From Stappia stellulata (lineage in GTDB: Bacteria; Pseudomonadota; Alphaproteobacteria; Rhizobiales; Stappiaceae), in NCBI RefSeq assembly GCF_020176715.1, contig NZ_JAIVMF010000016.1, forward strand, positions 47,890-111,889: a stretch of DNA of 64,000 nucleotides, read 5' to 3'. Numbering within the stretch: the stretch's first letter is position 1; every line of letters begins with the position of its first letter. The notes beneath the pieces were generated by a model. That model saw nothing but the letters and a program-made list of their open reading frames with translations, searched no databases and had not been told where the DNA came from. This document shows, piece after piece, positions 46,157-56,147 of this stretch. The translations under genes and the position numbers were made by a program.

Positions 46157-46996
46157 ATGTCGGCGAGCGGTTCTTGCGGCGGGGAGACCGGCGGCCCGGC
46201 TCCGGCGCGCGTCTCGCCGGTGATGCGTCTGGTGCAAGGGGCGGTCCGGCTGTTTCACGCGGCAAACGATCTCGCCCTGCCGCCGACATGCCTGTGCTGC
46301 GACCGGCTGGTCGCCAGCGACCAGGCGCTCTGTTTCAAGTGCTGGCACGAAATGCCGTTTCTCGCACCGCCCTGGTGCCAGCGCCTCGGCGTTCCCTTCG
46401 CCTATGATCTTGGGCCCGGCGCGGTGTCGCCGCAGGCGATCGCCAGACCGCCGGTCTATGACCGGCTGCGCGCGGTCAGCGCCTACAGCGGGCCGGCGCG
46501 GGCGCTGGTCGCGCGGCTGAAATACCACGACCGCCCGTCGGTTTCGCGCGCGATGGGGCGCTGGATGGCGCGCGCCGGAAGCGAGTTGCTGTGCGTTGAG
46601 GATGCCGACAACGGTCCGCCGCTGCTGGTGCCCGTTCCCCTGCATCGTCTTCGCAACTGGTCGCGCCGCTACAATCAGGCGGGACTTCTGGCGCGCGAGA
46701 TCGCCCGCGCCAACGGAAACGTCGAGATCTGCGCGGACGGGCTTGGCCGCGTGCGCGCCACCCGCCGGCAGGTCGGGCTGGATGCGAGCGCGCGGGCAAA
46801 GAACGTGCGCGGCGCCTTTGCGGTCTCTTCGCAAGGCGCGCTCAGGATCGCCGGGCGGCGCTGCGTGCTGGTCGACGACGTGCACACCACGGGGGCGACG
46901 GCCAATGCGGCGGCGCGCGCGCTGATGAAGGCCGGGGCGGCGGGGGTGGACGTGCTGGTCTTCGCCCACGCGGGGGCCGACCGGCCGCTTGGCTAG
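46157..46996 (+). CDS. comF: ComF family protein
   Basis: This 279-residue protein has a zinc-ribbon-like N-terminus (C45-x-C-C48 and C59-x-x-C62) and a C-terminal phosphoribosyltransferase-like domain with CVLVDDVHTTGAT as the PRPP loop. PVPLHRLRNWSRRYNQA and RRQVGLDASARAKNVRGAF are family signatures. ComF helps DNA uptake in competent species; in alphaproteobacteria its role is unproven. ATG 46157 is supported by GGAG 12 bases upstream. The first gene of the comF-grxC-nit-DUF1178 run. Confidence 0.9.
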   Translation: MSASGSCGGETGGPAPARVSPVMRLVQGAVRLFHAANDLALPPTCLCCDRLVASDQALCFKCWHEMPFLAPPWCQRLGVPFAYDLGPGAVSPQAIARPPVYDRLRAVSAYSGPARALVARLKYHDRPSVSRAMGRWMARAGSELLCVEDADNGPPLLVPVPLHRLRNWSRRYNQAGLLAREIARANGNVEICADGLGRVRATRRQVGLDASARAKNVRGAFAVSSQGALRIAGRRCVLVDDVHTTGATANAAARALMKAGAAGVDVLVFAHAGADRPLG

Positions 46997-47111
46997 CGCG
47001 CCGGCGCGGGATGCTGGCCCTTGCACAGCGCTGCCAATGCTCGATATATCCCGACCGGGGCCGCAGTCGCGCGGCCCCCACAAGGACACCAAAGCTCAGG
47101 AAGGCTGCGAC

Positions 47112-47366
47112 ATGGCGGTTGAAGTGTACACCCGGCAGATGTGCGGGTTCTGCACGATGGCGAAGAGCCTTCTGCAGAAGAAAGAGGTCGCGTTCCGCGA
47201 ACTCGACGCGACCTTTGATCCGGGGCTGCGCAAGGAGATGATCCAGCGCGCCAATGGCGCCTCGACGTTTCCGCAGATCTTCATCAACGACATCCATGTC
47301 GGCGGTTGCGACGAGCTGATGGCGCTGGAACGCGCCGGCAAGCTCGACGCGCTGCTGTCGGCCTGA
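47112..47366 (+). CDS. grxC: Glutaredoxin 3
   Basis: This 84-residue thioredoxin-fold dithiol reductase has the active site C11-G-F-C14 (RQMCGFCTMAK), cis-Pro in TFPQIFIN and the GGCDELMAL glutathione-binding end. The common motif is CPYC; Gly-Phe is a less usual middle pair but the CGxC form is known. It passes electrons from glutathione to disulfides and ribonucleotide reductase. AGGAAGGCTGCGAC precedes the ATG. Cotranscription with nit, 31 bases on, is likely. Confidence 0.95.
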   Translation: MAVEVYTRQMCGFCTMAKSLLQKKEVAFRELDATFDPGLRKEMIQRANGASTFPQIFINDIHVGGCDELMALERAGKLDALLSA

Positions 47367-47397
47367 CGCAGGCCTCGACGAGCGGGAAGGACAGCGG

Positions 47398-48252
47398 ATG
47401 ACCCATCTTTGCGCAGCCGTGATCCAGACGCGCAGCGGGCGCGACATCGCCCGCAACATCGAGGAGACGAGCGCGCTGATCCGCGCGGCGGCGCGCGACG
47501 GCGCCCGCTACATCCAGACGCCGGAAATGACGCATCTTCTGGAAAAGAGCCGCAAGGACCTGTTTTCCAAGATCGCGACCGAGGAGGCGGACGCGGGCGT
47601 TGCGGCCTTCGCGCGGCTCGCCGCGGAGCTTGGCGTCTTTTTGCACATCGGCTCGCTCGCCATCCGCACCGGCGCGGAAAGCGTTGCCAATCGCGGGCTG
47701 GTGTTCGGGCCCGACGGGCAGTTGATGGCGCGCTACGACAAGATCCACATGTTCGACGTCGATCTCCCCAATGGCGAGAGCTGGCGCGAATCCGCGACCT
47801 ATCGGCCGGGCGAGGAGGCGGTGACGGTCGATCTTGGCGACGTCAAGCTCGGCATGGGCGTGTGCTACGACATCCGCTTTCCCGCGCTGTTTCGCGCGCT
47901 TGCCGTGGCCGGCGCCGGGGTCCTGAGCGCGCCGGCCGCCTTCACCCGCCAGACCGGCGAGGCGCATTGGCATATCCTGCAGCGGGCGCGGGCCATCGAG
48001 ACCGGATCCTTTATCGTCTCCGCCGCGCAGGGCGGAAAACACGAGGACGGGCGCGAGACCTACGGCCACAGCCTGATCGTCGCGCCCTGGGGCGAAATCC
48101 TGGCCGAGATCGATCACGACGCGCCGGGCTATGCGCTGGCCGAGCTCGATCTCTCCCAGGTCGCTGCGGCGCGCGGGCGCATTCCCGCGCTTGCCAATGC
48201 CCGCCCCTTCACGCTGCGCGAGGTGGGCGCGCTCACCGAGGGCGCGCGATGA
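47398..48252 (+). CDS. Carbon-nitrogen hydrolase, Nit1/Nit2-like (deaminated glutathione amidase)
   Basis: This 284-residue nitrilase-superfamily enzyme has the catalytic triad E43 (TPEMTHLL), K115 (YDKIHMFDVD) and C156 (GMGVCYDIRFP). The KIHMFDVDLPNGESW segment is diagnostic for the Nit1/Nit2 branch, which repairs deaminated glutathione or hydrolyses omega-amides. Neighbouring grxC fits a glutathione link. GGGAAGGACAGCGG precedes the ATG. ATGA overlap with the DUF1178 gene shows translational coupling. Confidence 0.93.
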   Translation: MTHLCAAVIQTRSGRDIARNIEETSALIRAAARDGARYIQTPEMTHLLEKSRKDLFSKIATEEADAGVAAFARLAAELGVFLHIGSLAIRTGAESVANRGLVFGPDGQLMARYDKIHMFDVDLPNGESWRESATYRPGEEAVTVDLGDVKLGMGVCYDIRFPALFRALAVAGAGVLSAPAAFTRQTGEAHWHILQRARAIETGSFIVSAAQGGKHEDGRETYGHSLIVAPWGEILAEIDHDAPGYALAELDLSQVAAARGRIPALANARPFTLREVGALTEGAR

Positions 48253-48755
48253 TCCGCTATCAGCTGCGCTGTACCGACGGACACGCCTTCGAGGCGTGGT
48301 TTCGCGGCTCCGACGATTTCGAGGCGCAAAGGGCGCGCGATCTGGTGGCCTGTCCGGCCTGCGGGTCGACCCATGTCGAAAAGGCGCTAATGGCGCCGGC
48401 CGTCTCCACCGCGCGCTCGCGCGAAGGCCGGGCGCTGCCGGCGCCGGTGCCTGCTCCCGTCGAGGCCGCGGTGCCCGATGCGCCCGCCGGGCCCGTCGCG
48501 ACCGGGCCGATCGCCGCTGAGGCGAGCGGTCGCGCGGCGGAAATCCTCGACAAGCTCAGGGCGCTTCGCGCGGAACTCATGGCCAAGGGCGAGAACGTCG
48601 GATCGGCCTTCCCGGAAGAGGCGCGCAAGATCCACTACGGCGAGGCCGAGGAGCGCGGCATCTACGGTGCGGCAACGCGCGAGGAAGCGGCGGACCTGAT
48701 CGAGGAAGGCATTCCGGTGCTGCCCCTGCCGGTGCTTCCCGAAGACCGCAACTGA
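48249..48755 (+). CDS. DUF1178 family protein
   Basis: This 168-residue protein has a small zinc-ribbon-like start (C8, and C35-x-x-C38 in ACPACGS), a Pro/Ala-rich linker (about 60-95) and a conserved C-terminus (VGSAFPEEARKIHYGEAEERGIYG). This is the DUF1178 layout, found next to nit genes across alphaproteobacteria. Function unknown. It overlaps the nit stop by four bases. Confidence 0.92.
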   Translation: MIRYQLRCTDGHAFEAWFRGSDDFEAQRARDLVACPACGSTHVEKALMAPAVSTARSREGRALPAPVPAPVEAAVPDAPAGPVATGPIAAEASGRAAEILDKLRALRAELMAKGENVGSAFPEEARKIHYGEAEERGIYGAATREEAADLIEEGIPVLPLPVLPEDRN

Positions 48756-48771
48756 TCTCCTCGCCGTTTCG

Positions 48772-49212
48772 TCACGACAGCCGTTTCAACGCATCGCGCA
48801 GGGCCTGAGGGTCCGCCGGCGCAAGCAGCCGGTCGACCCGTGCCTGGGCCTCATGCCAGGCGGGCAGGGCGGCGATTAGCGCGGCGTGCCCGTCGTCGGT
48901 GAGGATCAGGCACCTGGCTCGCCGGTCCTTCGGATGCGGTTCGATGCGCACCAACCCCCGACGCTGCAGCGGCTTGAGGGCGGCGGTCAGCGTCGTGCGG
49001 TCCATCGCGAGGATCTCGGCAACGGGCGCGAAGGTCGGCGGCTCGGGCCGGTTCAGCGACATCAGCAGGGAAAATTGCCCGTTGGTCAGGCCGAAGGGGC
49101 GAAGCGCCTCGTCGTAGTGGCGCGCCAGCGCGCGGCCGGCGCGCTGGACATGCAGGCACAGGCAGGTGTCGCGCACTTGGAGTGTCGCGTTGAAAGCCAG
49201 CCGTCTCGACAT
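48772..49212 (-). CDS. MarR family transcriptional regulator
   Basis: This 146-residue winged-helix regulator has the DNA-binding part around TFAPVAEILAMDRTTLTAALKPLQRRGLVRIE and the wing PHPKDRRARCLILTDDG, read in parts. Cysteines C17 and C19 (DTCLCLH) in the first helix could sense oxidants, as in some MarR/OhrR proteins; this is inference. It converges with DUF1178 and is divergent from a DUF1428 gene. A palindrome sits in its promoter and the mRNA is probably leaderless. Confidence 0.9.
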   Translation of the reverse strand: MSRRLAFNATLQVRDTCLCLHVQRAGRALARHYDEALRPFGLTNGQFSLLMSLNRPEPPTFAPVAEILAMDRTTLTAALKPLQRRGLVRIEPHPKDRRARCLILTDDGHAALIAALPAWHEAQARVDRLLAPADPQALRDALKRLS

Positions 49213-49218
49213 GGTGTA

Positions 49219-49247
49219 ATCATGTTGATATCAACTCAAATAGGCAA
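49219..49247 (-). promoter_or_regulatory. marR promoter with internal palindrome
   Basis: On the minus strand TTGCCT (49242-49247) and CATGAT (49219-49224) are 17 bases apart. The spacer and first -10 base contain the perfect palindrome GTTGATATCAAC (49224-49235). Only six bases separate -10 from the marR ATG at 49212, so transcription should begin at or next to the start codon. Confidence 0.6.
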
Positions 49248-49349
49248 GCAAGGATTGCTGCTTGCCCGCATCCGAGTTGGCTCCGTCGTTCGCGCTTGCG
49301 CCACAGGCGACGGGACGCGGTCGGGTGCGTTTCACGAGGAGGAAATGCC

Positions 49350-49706
49350 GTGAGTTATGTGACTGGAATGATCGCGGCCGTGCCGGCTGCGAACAAGGAG
49401 GCGTTTCGCGCCCATGCGGCTGCGGCGGCAAAGCTTTTCATCGAGTTCGGCGCCACGCGCGTGACGGATTGCTGGGGCGACGACGTGCCAAAGGGCGAGA
49501 CGACGGATTTCTTCGGCGCCGTGAAGGCGGAAAAGGACGAGGTCGTTGTCTTCAGCTGGATCGAATTTCCCTCCCGCGAGGTCCGGGACATCGTGTTCGA
49601 GAAGATGATGAGCGATCCGCGCATGGCCGAAATCGGCGAAATGCCCTTCGACGGCAAGCGCATGATCTTCGGCGGCTTCGAGGTCATGGTCGATACGCGG
49701 GCCTGA
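49350..49706 (+). CDS. DUF1428 family protein
   Basis: This 118-residue ferredoxin-fold-like protein matches DUF1428/YbaA-type proteins: SYVTGMIAAVPAANKEAF at the start, RVTDCWGDDVPKGETTDFFGAVKA in the middle and FDGKRMIFGGFEVMVD at the end, read in parts. GTG 49350 is chosen for the strong GAGGAGGAAA at 49337-49346. It is divergent from marR, which probably represses it. Function unknown. Confidence 0.88.
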   Translation: MSYVTGMIAAVPAANKEAFRAHAAAAAKLFIEFGATRVTDCWGDDVPKGETTDFFGAVKAEKDEVVVFSWIEFPSREVRDIVFEKMMSDPRMAEIGEMPFDGKRMIFGGFEVMVDTRA

Positions 49707-49735
49707 GGGCCGGCGCCGCTTTCGTCGCAGGCGTG

Positions 49736-50428
49736 TCAGGCCAGCCAGTCGCGCATGATGCGGGTGATCGCGTCGGGCGTTTCCAGGGTCGGAAGATGCC
49801 CGGCGTCGGCGACCACCTCGAGCCGGCTGTCCGGGATCAGCGCGTGCATTTCGCGGGCCCGGTCCGGCGGCGTGAGCCGGTCGCCCTCGCCGACGACGAT
49901 GGTGGTCGGGCAGGCGATGCGGCCAAGGTCCGGGCGTGCGTCTGGCCGCGCCAGGATCGCCTCCTGCTGGCGGATGAAGGCTTCAGCGCCGACGTCTTCC
50001 GCCATGCGCGTGCAGATCGCCCTGAGGGCGGGGTCGTGCTCGCGGCTTTCATGCACGAACAGCGGAAACAGCGCGGGCAGGATCTGGTCGAACCGCCCGG
50101 CGTCGGCAAGCGCCATCTGCCGGCGGCGGTTTTCCGTTTGTTCCGGGGTGTCGGGGCGGGCGGTGGTGTCGAGCAGCATCAGCCGCGTGACGCGCTGCGG
50201 CGCCTTGCGCATCACTGCCATCGCCACATAGCCGCCCATCGACAGTCCGGCGAGAGCGAACCGCTCCGGCGCCGTGTCCAGAAGTCGCTGGGCGATGGCG
50301 TCAAGCGACGCGTCCGAGCGGTGGTCGGCGATCATCACCGCCCGGCCGGCGAGTGCCGAGACCTGCGGGCCAAACAGGGCGTCCGTGCACAGGAGGCCCG
50401 GAACGAGGACCAGAGGCGTGCTGCTCAT
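49736..50428 (-). CDS. Alpha/beta hydrolase
   Basis: This 230-residue enzyme begins PLVLVPGLLCTDALFGPQ. The nucleophile elbow is LAGLSMGGYVA, with Asp in VVGEGDRLTPPD and His in ADAGHLPTLE. The lid is short. It resembles carboxylesterase/BioH-like hydrolases of unknown substrate. It converges with DUF1428 and precedes ubiG on the same strand downstream by eight bases, so ubiG and this gene may share a transcript. Confidence 0.87.
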   Translation of the reverse strand: MSSTPLVLVPGLLCTDALFGPQVSALAGRAVMIADHRSDASLDAIAQRLLDTAPERFALAGLSMGGYVAMAVMRKAPQRVTRLMLLDTTARPDTPEQTENRRRQMALADAGRFDQILPALFPLFVHESREHDPALRAICTRMAEDVGAEAFIRQQEAILARPDARPDLGRIACPTTIVVGEGDRLTPPDRAREMHALIPDSRLEVVADAGHLPTLETPDAITRIMRDWLA

Positions 50429-50436
50429 CGCCGCCT

Positions 50437-51213
50437 CTACTCCGCCCGGTCCGCGTCGCGGGAAAACAGCATCATGTAGTTCACGTTCATGTCGGACGAG
50501 CGGTTCCAGCTGTCGGCGAGCGGATTGAAGGTCACGCCGCAGCGGTCGCGCACGCTCAGGCCGGCGGCGGTCAGCGGGCCTTCCAGCTCCTCCGGCTTCA
50601 CCAGCTTCTCGTAGCTGTGCGTGCCCTTGGGCAGCCAGCGCAGCACGTATTCCGCGCCGACGATGGCGAGTGCATAGGCCTTGAGCGTGCGGTTGATCGT
50701 TGCCATGAACATCAGCCCGCCGGGCTTCACCAGTTGCGCGCAGGCATCCAAATAAAGCGGCACGTCGGAGACGTGCTCGACGACCTCCATGTTGAGCACG
50801 ACGTCGTATTTTTCACCCGCGGCGGCGAGGTCTTCGGCCGTGGTGGCGCGGTAGTCGATGTCGAGGCCGGAGGTTTCGGCGTGAAGCTTTGCCACCTCGA
50901 TGTTGGTGGCGGAGGCATCGGCGCCGACCACATTGGCGCCGAGCCGCGCCATCGGCTCGCACAGCAGCCCGCCGCCGCAACCGATGTCGAGGATCGACAG
51001 CCCCTTGAAGGCGTCGGCGGAGCGGTCGTCGCGGCCGAAATGGGCCGAGACCTGCTCCTTGATGTAGGTGAGGCGGACGGGGTTGAACTTGTGCAGCGGC
51101 CGGAACTTGCCGGCCGGGTTCCACCATTCCGCCGCAAGCGCGGAAAAACGGGCGACCTCGGCATCGTCGACCGTGCCGGTGGAGGTGCCTTTGGAGGTAT
51201 GTGCGGCGCTCAT
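50437..51213 (-). CDS. ubiG: Ubiquinone biosynthesis O-methyltransferase
   Basis: This 258-residue SAM methyltransferase performs both O-methylations in ubiquinone synthesis. [29 protein letters not shown], read in parts, is the classic UbiG N-terminus. [19 protein letters not shown] is the SAM motif and [11 protein letters not shown] follows motif II. The start at 51213 gives MSAAHTSKG; the open frame upstream is not coding. It is divergent from lysC, as in many alphaproteobacteria. Confidence 0.96.
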   Translation of the reverse strand: MSAAHTSKGTSTGTVDDAEVARFSALAAEWWNPAGKFRPLHKFNPVRLTYIKEQVSAHFGRDDRSADAFKGLSILDIGCGGGLLCEPMARLGANVVGADASATNIEVAKLHAETSGLDIDYRATTAEDLAAAGEKYDVVLNMEVVEHVSDVPLYLDACAQLVKPGGLMFMATINRTLKAYALAIVGAEYVLRWLPKGTHSYEKLVKPEELEGPLTAAGLSVRDRCGVTFNPLADSWNRSSDMNVNYMMLFSRDADRAE

Positions 51214-51377
51214 CGTGGGATCCCTTTCGCTTGGTTCTGGTTTGGTCGATGGTCGCAGGCGCTTTGTCAAGCGTGGCAGTTGCGGTGGGGCGTCGCAGTC
51301 TGTATGGCTATGCGCCGATCCGCCCGGCAGTCCCGCCGATGCGGCCCCTTTCACGCTCGCAGTGTCATACGTGTGCC

Positions 51378-52628
51378 ATGGCCCGACTGGTTTTGAAGTT
51401 CGGCGGAACATCCGTCGCCAATCTGGAGCGCATCCGCAATGCGGCGCGCCATGTGAAACGCGAAGTCGACGCCGGTCACCAGGTGGCCGTCGTGGTTTCG
51501 GCGATGTCGGGCGAGACCAACAAGCTGGTCGGCCTGTGCCGCGAGGCGTCGGCGATGCACGACGCGCGCGAATACGACGCGGTGGTCTCCTCCGGTGAAC
51601 AGGTCACCAGCGGATTGCTTGCCATCGTGCTGCAGGACATGGGCGTGGAGGCCCGCTCCTGGCAGGGCTGGCAGATCGCGCTGAAGACGGATTCCCAGCA
51701 CGGCGCCGCGCGCATCACCGACATCGACGGCGAGCGGCTGGTCGAACGCCTCGAGAAGGGGCAGGTCGCCGTGGTCGCCGGCTTCCAGGGCGTTGCGCCC
51801 GACAATAGGATCGCGACGCTCGGGCGCGGCGGGTCGGACACCAGCGCGGTGGCGATCGCGGCGGCGATCGGCGCGGATCGCTGCGACATCTACACCGACG
51901 TCGACGGGGTCTATACCACTGATCCCAGGATCGTGCCCAAGGCGCGCCGGCTGGAACGCATCGCCTTTGAGGAAATGTTGGAGATGGCCTCGCTCGGCGC
52001 CAAGGTGCTGCAGGTGCGCTCCGTTGAAATGGCCATGGTGCATGGCGTGCGCACCTTCGTGCGCTCCAGCTTCGACGACCCGGATGCGCCGCAAGTCGGC
52101 GCGGGCGGCCTGCCGCCTGGAACTCTCATTTGCGACGAGGATGAAATCGTGGAACAGCAAGTCGTGACCGGGATTGCCTTTGCAAGGGACGAGGCGCAGG
52201 TCTCCATCCGCAACGTCGACGACAAGCCCGGCGTCGCCAGCGCGGTGTTCGGATCGCTCGCCGATGCCAACATCAACGTGGACATGATCGTCCAGAACAT
52301 CTCGCCCGACGGGCGCACCACGGACATCACCTTCACGGTGCCCGAAAGCGATTACGACCGCGCCTTTTCTGTGCTGGAAAAGCAGCGCGGCACGATCGGC
52401 TACGAGGCGATCGAGGGCGCGCGCGACGTGGTGAAGGTCTCGGTCATCGGCATCGGCATGCGCAGCCACGCGGGCATCGCGGCGCGCTGTTTCGAGGGAC
52501 TCGCGCAGAAGGGGATCAACATCCGCGCGATCACCACCTCGGAGATCAAGATCTCCGTTCTCATCGATTCCGCCTACACCGAGCTTGCGGTGCGGACTCT
52601 CCATTCGCTATACGATCTGGACGGGTAA
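51378..52628 (+). CDS. lysC: Aspartate kinase
   Basis: This 416-residue first enzyme of the lysine/threonine/methionine pathway has the N-terminal KFGGTSV (7-13), the kinase core with [22 protein letters not shown] and [16 protein letters not shown], and two C-terminal ACT domains (about 270-410) for feedback by lysine or threonine. Length is that of single-function aspartokinases. It heads the lysC-ptsP-prfA-prmC run conserved in Rhizobiales. Confidence 0.97.
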   Translation: MARLVLKFGGTSVANLERIRNAARHVKREVDAGHQVAVVVSAMSGETNKLVGLCREASAMHDAREYDAVVSSGEQVTSGLLAIVLQDMGVEARSWQGWQIALKTDSQHGAARITDIDGERLVERLEKGQVAVVAGFQGVAPDNRIATLGRGGSDTSAVAIAAAIGADRCDIYTDVDGVYTTDPRIVPKARRLERIAFEEMLEMASLGAKVLQVRSVEMAMVHGVRTFVRSSFDDPDAPQVGAGGLPPGTLICDEDEIVEQQVVTGIAFARDEAQVSIRNVDDKPGVASAVFGSLADANINVDMIVQNISPDGRTTDITFTVPESDYDRAFSVLEKQRGTIGYEAIEGARDVVKVSVIGIGMRSHAGIAARCFEGLAQKGINIRAITTSEIKISVLIDSAYTELAVRTLHSLYDLDG

Positions 52629-52721
52629 GCGAACGGTTGCCGGCCCGGCGGTCCCGCGGGGCGCGCTGACCGGTTCGGTTTCGTCGCCCGTTCGGACCAT
52701 GCGGAAAGGACTAGACGGGTG

Positions 52722-54989
52722 ATGCGGAGCACTCTCGCCGGCCCCCGTGTTCTGCTGCGTCGTCTCCGTGAAGTGATGGCGGAGCCGATCAACGCTCAGG
52801 AACGGCTCGACAAGATCGTAGTCCTGATCGCGGCCAATGTGGTGGCCGAGGTCTGCTCCGTCTATATCCTGCGTGCCGACGGCGTGCTCGAGCTCTATGC
52901 GACCGAGGGTCTCAACCGCGACGCGGTGCACAAGACCAGCCTGAAGGTCGGCGAGGGTCTCGTCGGCCTGATCGCCGCCGACGCGCGGCCGCTCAATCTT
53001 CCCAACGCCCAGGCCCATCCCGCCTTCGCCTATCGGCCGGAGACGGGAGAGGATGCCTATAATTCGTTCCTCGGCGTACCGATCCTGCGCGCCGGGCGGA
53101 CGCTTGGCGTGCTGGTGGTGCAGAATCAGTCGCACCGGACCTATTTCGAGGATGAGGTCGAGGCGCTGCAGACCACCGCGATGGTGATCGCGGAAATGGT
53201 CGCCGCCGGCGAACTGGAAGCCATCGTCCAGCAGGGCACCAAGCTCGACCTGACCCGGCCGATGCATTTCCAGGGCGTGGCGCTCTCCGACGGCGTCGGG
53301 CTCGGTCATGTGGTGCTGCACGAACCCAGGGTCGTCGTCACCAACCTGATCGCCGAGGATGCCTCCGCCGAGCTTGAAAAGCTGGAGCGCGCCATCGCCC
53401 GGCTGCGCATTTCGCTCGACGACCTGCTTGCCTCCGGCGATTTCGCCCAGCACGGCGAGCACCGCGAGGTGCTGGAAGCCTACCGGATGTTTGCCAATGA
53501 TCGCGGCTGGATCCGCAAGATCGAGGAGGCGATCAACAACGGCCTGACCGCCGAGGCGGCGGTGGAGAAGGTCCAGTCCGATACCCGCGCGCGAATGATG
53601 CGCCAGACCGATCCTTACTTGCGCGAACGGCTGCACGATCTCGACGACCTGGCGCACCGGCTGATCCGCGAACTCATGGGCCGCCAGCACGGGCCCGTGT
53701 CGGAAAGCCTGCCGCAGGATGCCGTCATCGTGGCGCGCAACATGGGCGCGGCGGAGCTGCTCGACTACGGCCGCGACCGCATCCGCGCCATCGCGCTGGA
53801 GGAGGGCGGCCCGACCAGCCATGTCACCATCGTGGCGCGGGCGCTGGGCATCGCCGCCGTGGGCCTTGCGGAAAACCTCGTCAGCCTCGCCGAATCGGGC
53901 GACGCGGTGATCGTCGACGGCGAGAGCGGCCAGATCCACCTGCGCCCGGCGCAGGATATCGAAAACGCCTATGCGGAAAAGGTACGCTTCCGTGCCCGCC
54001 GTCAGGCGCAATACCGGCGGCTGCGCAACAAGCCCTCGATCACCCGCGACAATGTCGACATCTCGCTGCAGCTCAATGCCGGCCTTCTGGTCGACCTGCC
54101 GGCGGTGTCCGAATCGGGCGCGGCCGGCGTCGGCCTTTTCCGCACCGAGCTGCAGTTCATGGTGGCCTCGTCGTTTCCGCGCATGAGCGAGCAGACCGAC
54201 TACTACCGTCAGGTGCTCGACGCGGCGGACGGGCGCCCCGTGACCTTCCGCACGCTCGATATCGGCGGCGACAAGGTGCTGCCCTACCTGCGCGCGATCC
54301 AGGAGGAGAACCCGGCGATGGGCTGGCGGGCGATCCGCTTCGGCCTTGACCGTCCGGGCATCCTGCGCACCCAGATCCGTGCGCTGCTGCATGCGTCCGC
54401 GGGCCGCGAATTGCGCATCATGTTTCCGATGGTGTCGGCGGTGTCGGAGTTCCACCAGGCCAAGGCGATGGTGGAGCGCGAGATCAAGCATCTGCGCCGC
54501 CACGACCACAAGGGGCCGGAACGCCTGCAGCTCGGCGTGATGATCGAGGTGCCGTCGCTGCTCTATCAGCTTGACGAGCTGTTCGATGCGGTCGATTTCG
54601 CCTCCATCGGCTCCAACGACCTGTTCCAGTTCTTCTCCGCCGTCGATCGCGGCAACACGCGGGTCGCCGCGCGGTTCGACACGATGGGCGTGCCGTTCCT
54701 CAGGGCGCTGCGCCAGATTGCGGAGCGCGCCAACGCCCACAACACGCCGGTGACGCTGTGCGGCGAGATCGCCGGCCAGCCGTTGCAGGCGATGGCGCTC
54801 GCCGCCATCGGCTACCGCGCCCTGTCGATGTCGGCGGCGGCGCTGGGGCCGGTGAAGGCGATGGTGCGCGGCCTCGACGTCGGCCGGCTGTCGGCGCGGC
54901 TGCTGCCCCGGCTGGAAACGCCCGGCGCGCTTGAGGATCCGCGCGCGCTGCTGCGCGCCTTTGCCGCTGAAAACGACATTCCGTTGTAG
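52722..54989 (+). CDS. ptsP: PEP-protein phosphotransferase of the nitrogen PTS (EI-Ntr)
   Basis: This 755-residue protein has an N-terminal GAF domain (about 10-155) followed by the EI phosphotransfer domain, with active His in GGPTSHVTIVARALG, and a PEP-binding TIM barrel (FRTELQFM, PEP-contacting RTLDIGGDKVLPYL, and SIGSNDLFQF). It starts the PtsP-NPr-EIIA-Ntr phosphorelay that links nitrogen/carbon status to potassium and stress control. The GAF domain probably binds glutamine. GTG 52719 and ATG 52722 are adjacent; GGAAAGGA upstream suits either. Confidence 0.95.
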   Translation: MRSTLAGPRVLLRRLREVMAEPINAQERLDKIVVLIAANVVAEVCSVYILRADGVLELYATEGLNRDAVHKTSLKVGEGLVGLIAADARPLNLPNAQAHPAFAYRPETGEDAYNSFLGVPILRAGRTLGVLVVQNQSHRTYFEDEVEALQTTAMVIAEMVAAGELEAIVQQGTKLDLTRPMHFQGVALSDGVGLGHVVLHEPRVVVTNLIAEDASAELEKLERAIARLRISLDDLLASGDFAQHGEHREVLEAYRMFANDRGWIRKIEEAINNGLTAEAAVEKVQSDTRARMMRQTDPYLRERLHDLDDLAHRLIRELMGRQHGPVSESLPQDAVIVARNMGAAELLDYGRDRIRAIALEEGGPTSHVTIVARALGIAAVGLAENLVSLAESGDAVIVDGESGQIHLRPAQDIENAYAEKVRFRARRQAQYRRLRNKPSITRDNVDISLQLNAGLLVDLPAVSESGAAGVGLFRTELQFMVASSFPRMSEQTDYYRQVLDAADGRPVTFRTLDIGGDKVLPYLRAIQEENPAMGWRAIRFGLDRPGILRTQIRALLHASAGRELRIMFPMVSAVSEFHQAKAMVEREIKHLRRHDHKGPERLQLGVMIEVPSLLYQLDELFDAVDFASIGSNDLFQFFSAVDRGNTRVAARFDTMGVPFLRALRQIAERANAHNTPVTLCGEIAGQPLQAMALAAIGYRALSMSAAALGPVKAMVRGLDVGRLSARLLPRLETPGALEDPRALLRAFAAENDIPL

Positions 54990-55073
54990 CGAGACGGCTC
55001 TCTCGCCTTGCCGGATCGCGCCTGCCGGTCGCGCCGGCTCCTCCCTTCTCACCTCAAAGGATGCCCCCACGCC

Positions 55074-56147
55074 ATGATTGCGGCGGAAAAACTCGAAGCG
55101 CTGCTGGCGCGCGTTGCCGAGATCGAACACGGGATGACGCAAAACCCGGATCCGGACACCTATGTCAAACTGTCGCGCGACTATGCCGAACTGGAACCGC
55201 TGGCAAAGAAGGTCCGCGCGCTGCAGGAGGCGGAAGGCGAGCTTGACGACGTCGAGGCGATGATCGCGGACGCGGGCGGCGACAAGGACATGAAGGCGCT
55301 GGCGGAAGCCGAACGCGAGACGCTTGTCGAGCGGATCGAGACGCTGAGCCAAGACGTGCGCCTCGGTTTCCTGCCGCGCGATTCCGCCGACAGCCGCAAC
55401 GTCATCCTCGAGGTGCGGGCCGGTACCGGCGGAGACGAGGCAGCACTCTTTGCCGGCGACCTGTTTCGCATGTACCAGCGCTTCGCCCAGCTCAACGGCT
55501 GGAAGATGGAGATCCTGTCGGCGAGCGAGGGCGAGGTCGGCGGCTTCAAGGAGGTGATCGCCTCGGTCTCGGGCCAGAATGTCTTCGCCCGGCTGAAGTT
55601 CGAATCCGGCGTCCACCGGGTGCAGCGGGTGCCCGACACGGAATCGGGCGGGCGCATCCACACCTCGGCCGCGACGGTCGCGGTGCTGCCGCAGGCGGAG
55701 GATGTCGACGTCACCATTCAGGAGTCGGATCTTCGGATCGACACCTTCCGGGCCTCGGGTGCGGGCGGCCAGCACGTCAACACCACCGATTCCGCCGTGC
55801 GCATCACCCATATTCCGACCGGCATCGTCGTCGGCGTGCAGGACGAGCGCTCCCAGCACAAGAACAAGGCCAAGGCGATGCAGCTCCTGCGCGCGCGCAT
55901 CTTCGATGCCGAACGCGCGCGCCTTGCCGAGGAACGCACCGAGGCCCGCCGGCTGCAGGTCGGCTCCGGCGACCGCTCGGAGCGCATCCGCACCTATAAT
56001 TTCCCGCAAGGACGGGTGACCGACCACCGCATCGGCCTGACGCTCTACAAGCTTCCCGAAATCGTCAGCGGCGAGGCGCTCGGCGAGGTCATCGACGCGC
56101 TTGTCCTCGATTATCAGGCCAATCTGCTCGCGGCCGAGGGCCTGTGA
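55074..56147 (+). CDS. prfA: Peptide chain release factor 1
   Basis: This 357-residue release factor reads UAA and UAG. The stop-codon recognition tripeptide PDT (187-189; the usual form is PxT) sits in [17 protein letters not shown], and the catalytic GGQ is at 231-233 in [15 protein letters not shown]. Its length is standard. The start at 55074 is preceded by AAAGGATGCCCCC. GTGA overlap with prmC, which methylates the GGQ glutamine, couples factor and modifier. Confidence 0.97.
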   Translation: MIAAEKLEALLARVAEIEHGMTQNPDPDTYVKLSRDYAELEPLAKKVRALQEAEGELDDVEAMIADAGGDKDMKALAEAERETLVERIETLSQDVRLGFLPRDSADSRNVILEVRAGTGGDEAALFAGDLFRMYQRFAQLNGWKMEILSASEGEVGGFKEVIASVSGQNVFARLKFESGVHRVQRVPDTESGGRIHTSAATVAVLPQAEDVDVTIQESDLRIDTFRASGAGGQHVNTTDSAVRITHIPTGIVVGVQDERSQHKNKAKAMQLLRARIFDAERARLAEERTEARRLQVGSGDRSERIRTYNFPQGRVTDHRIGLTLYKLPEIVSGEALGEVIDALVLDYQANLLAAEGL

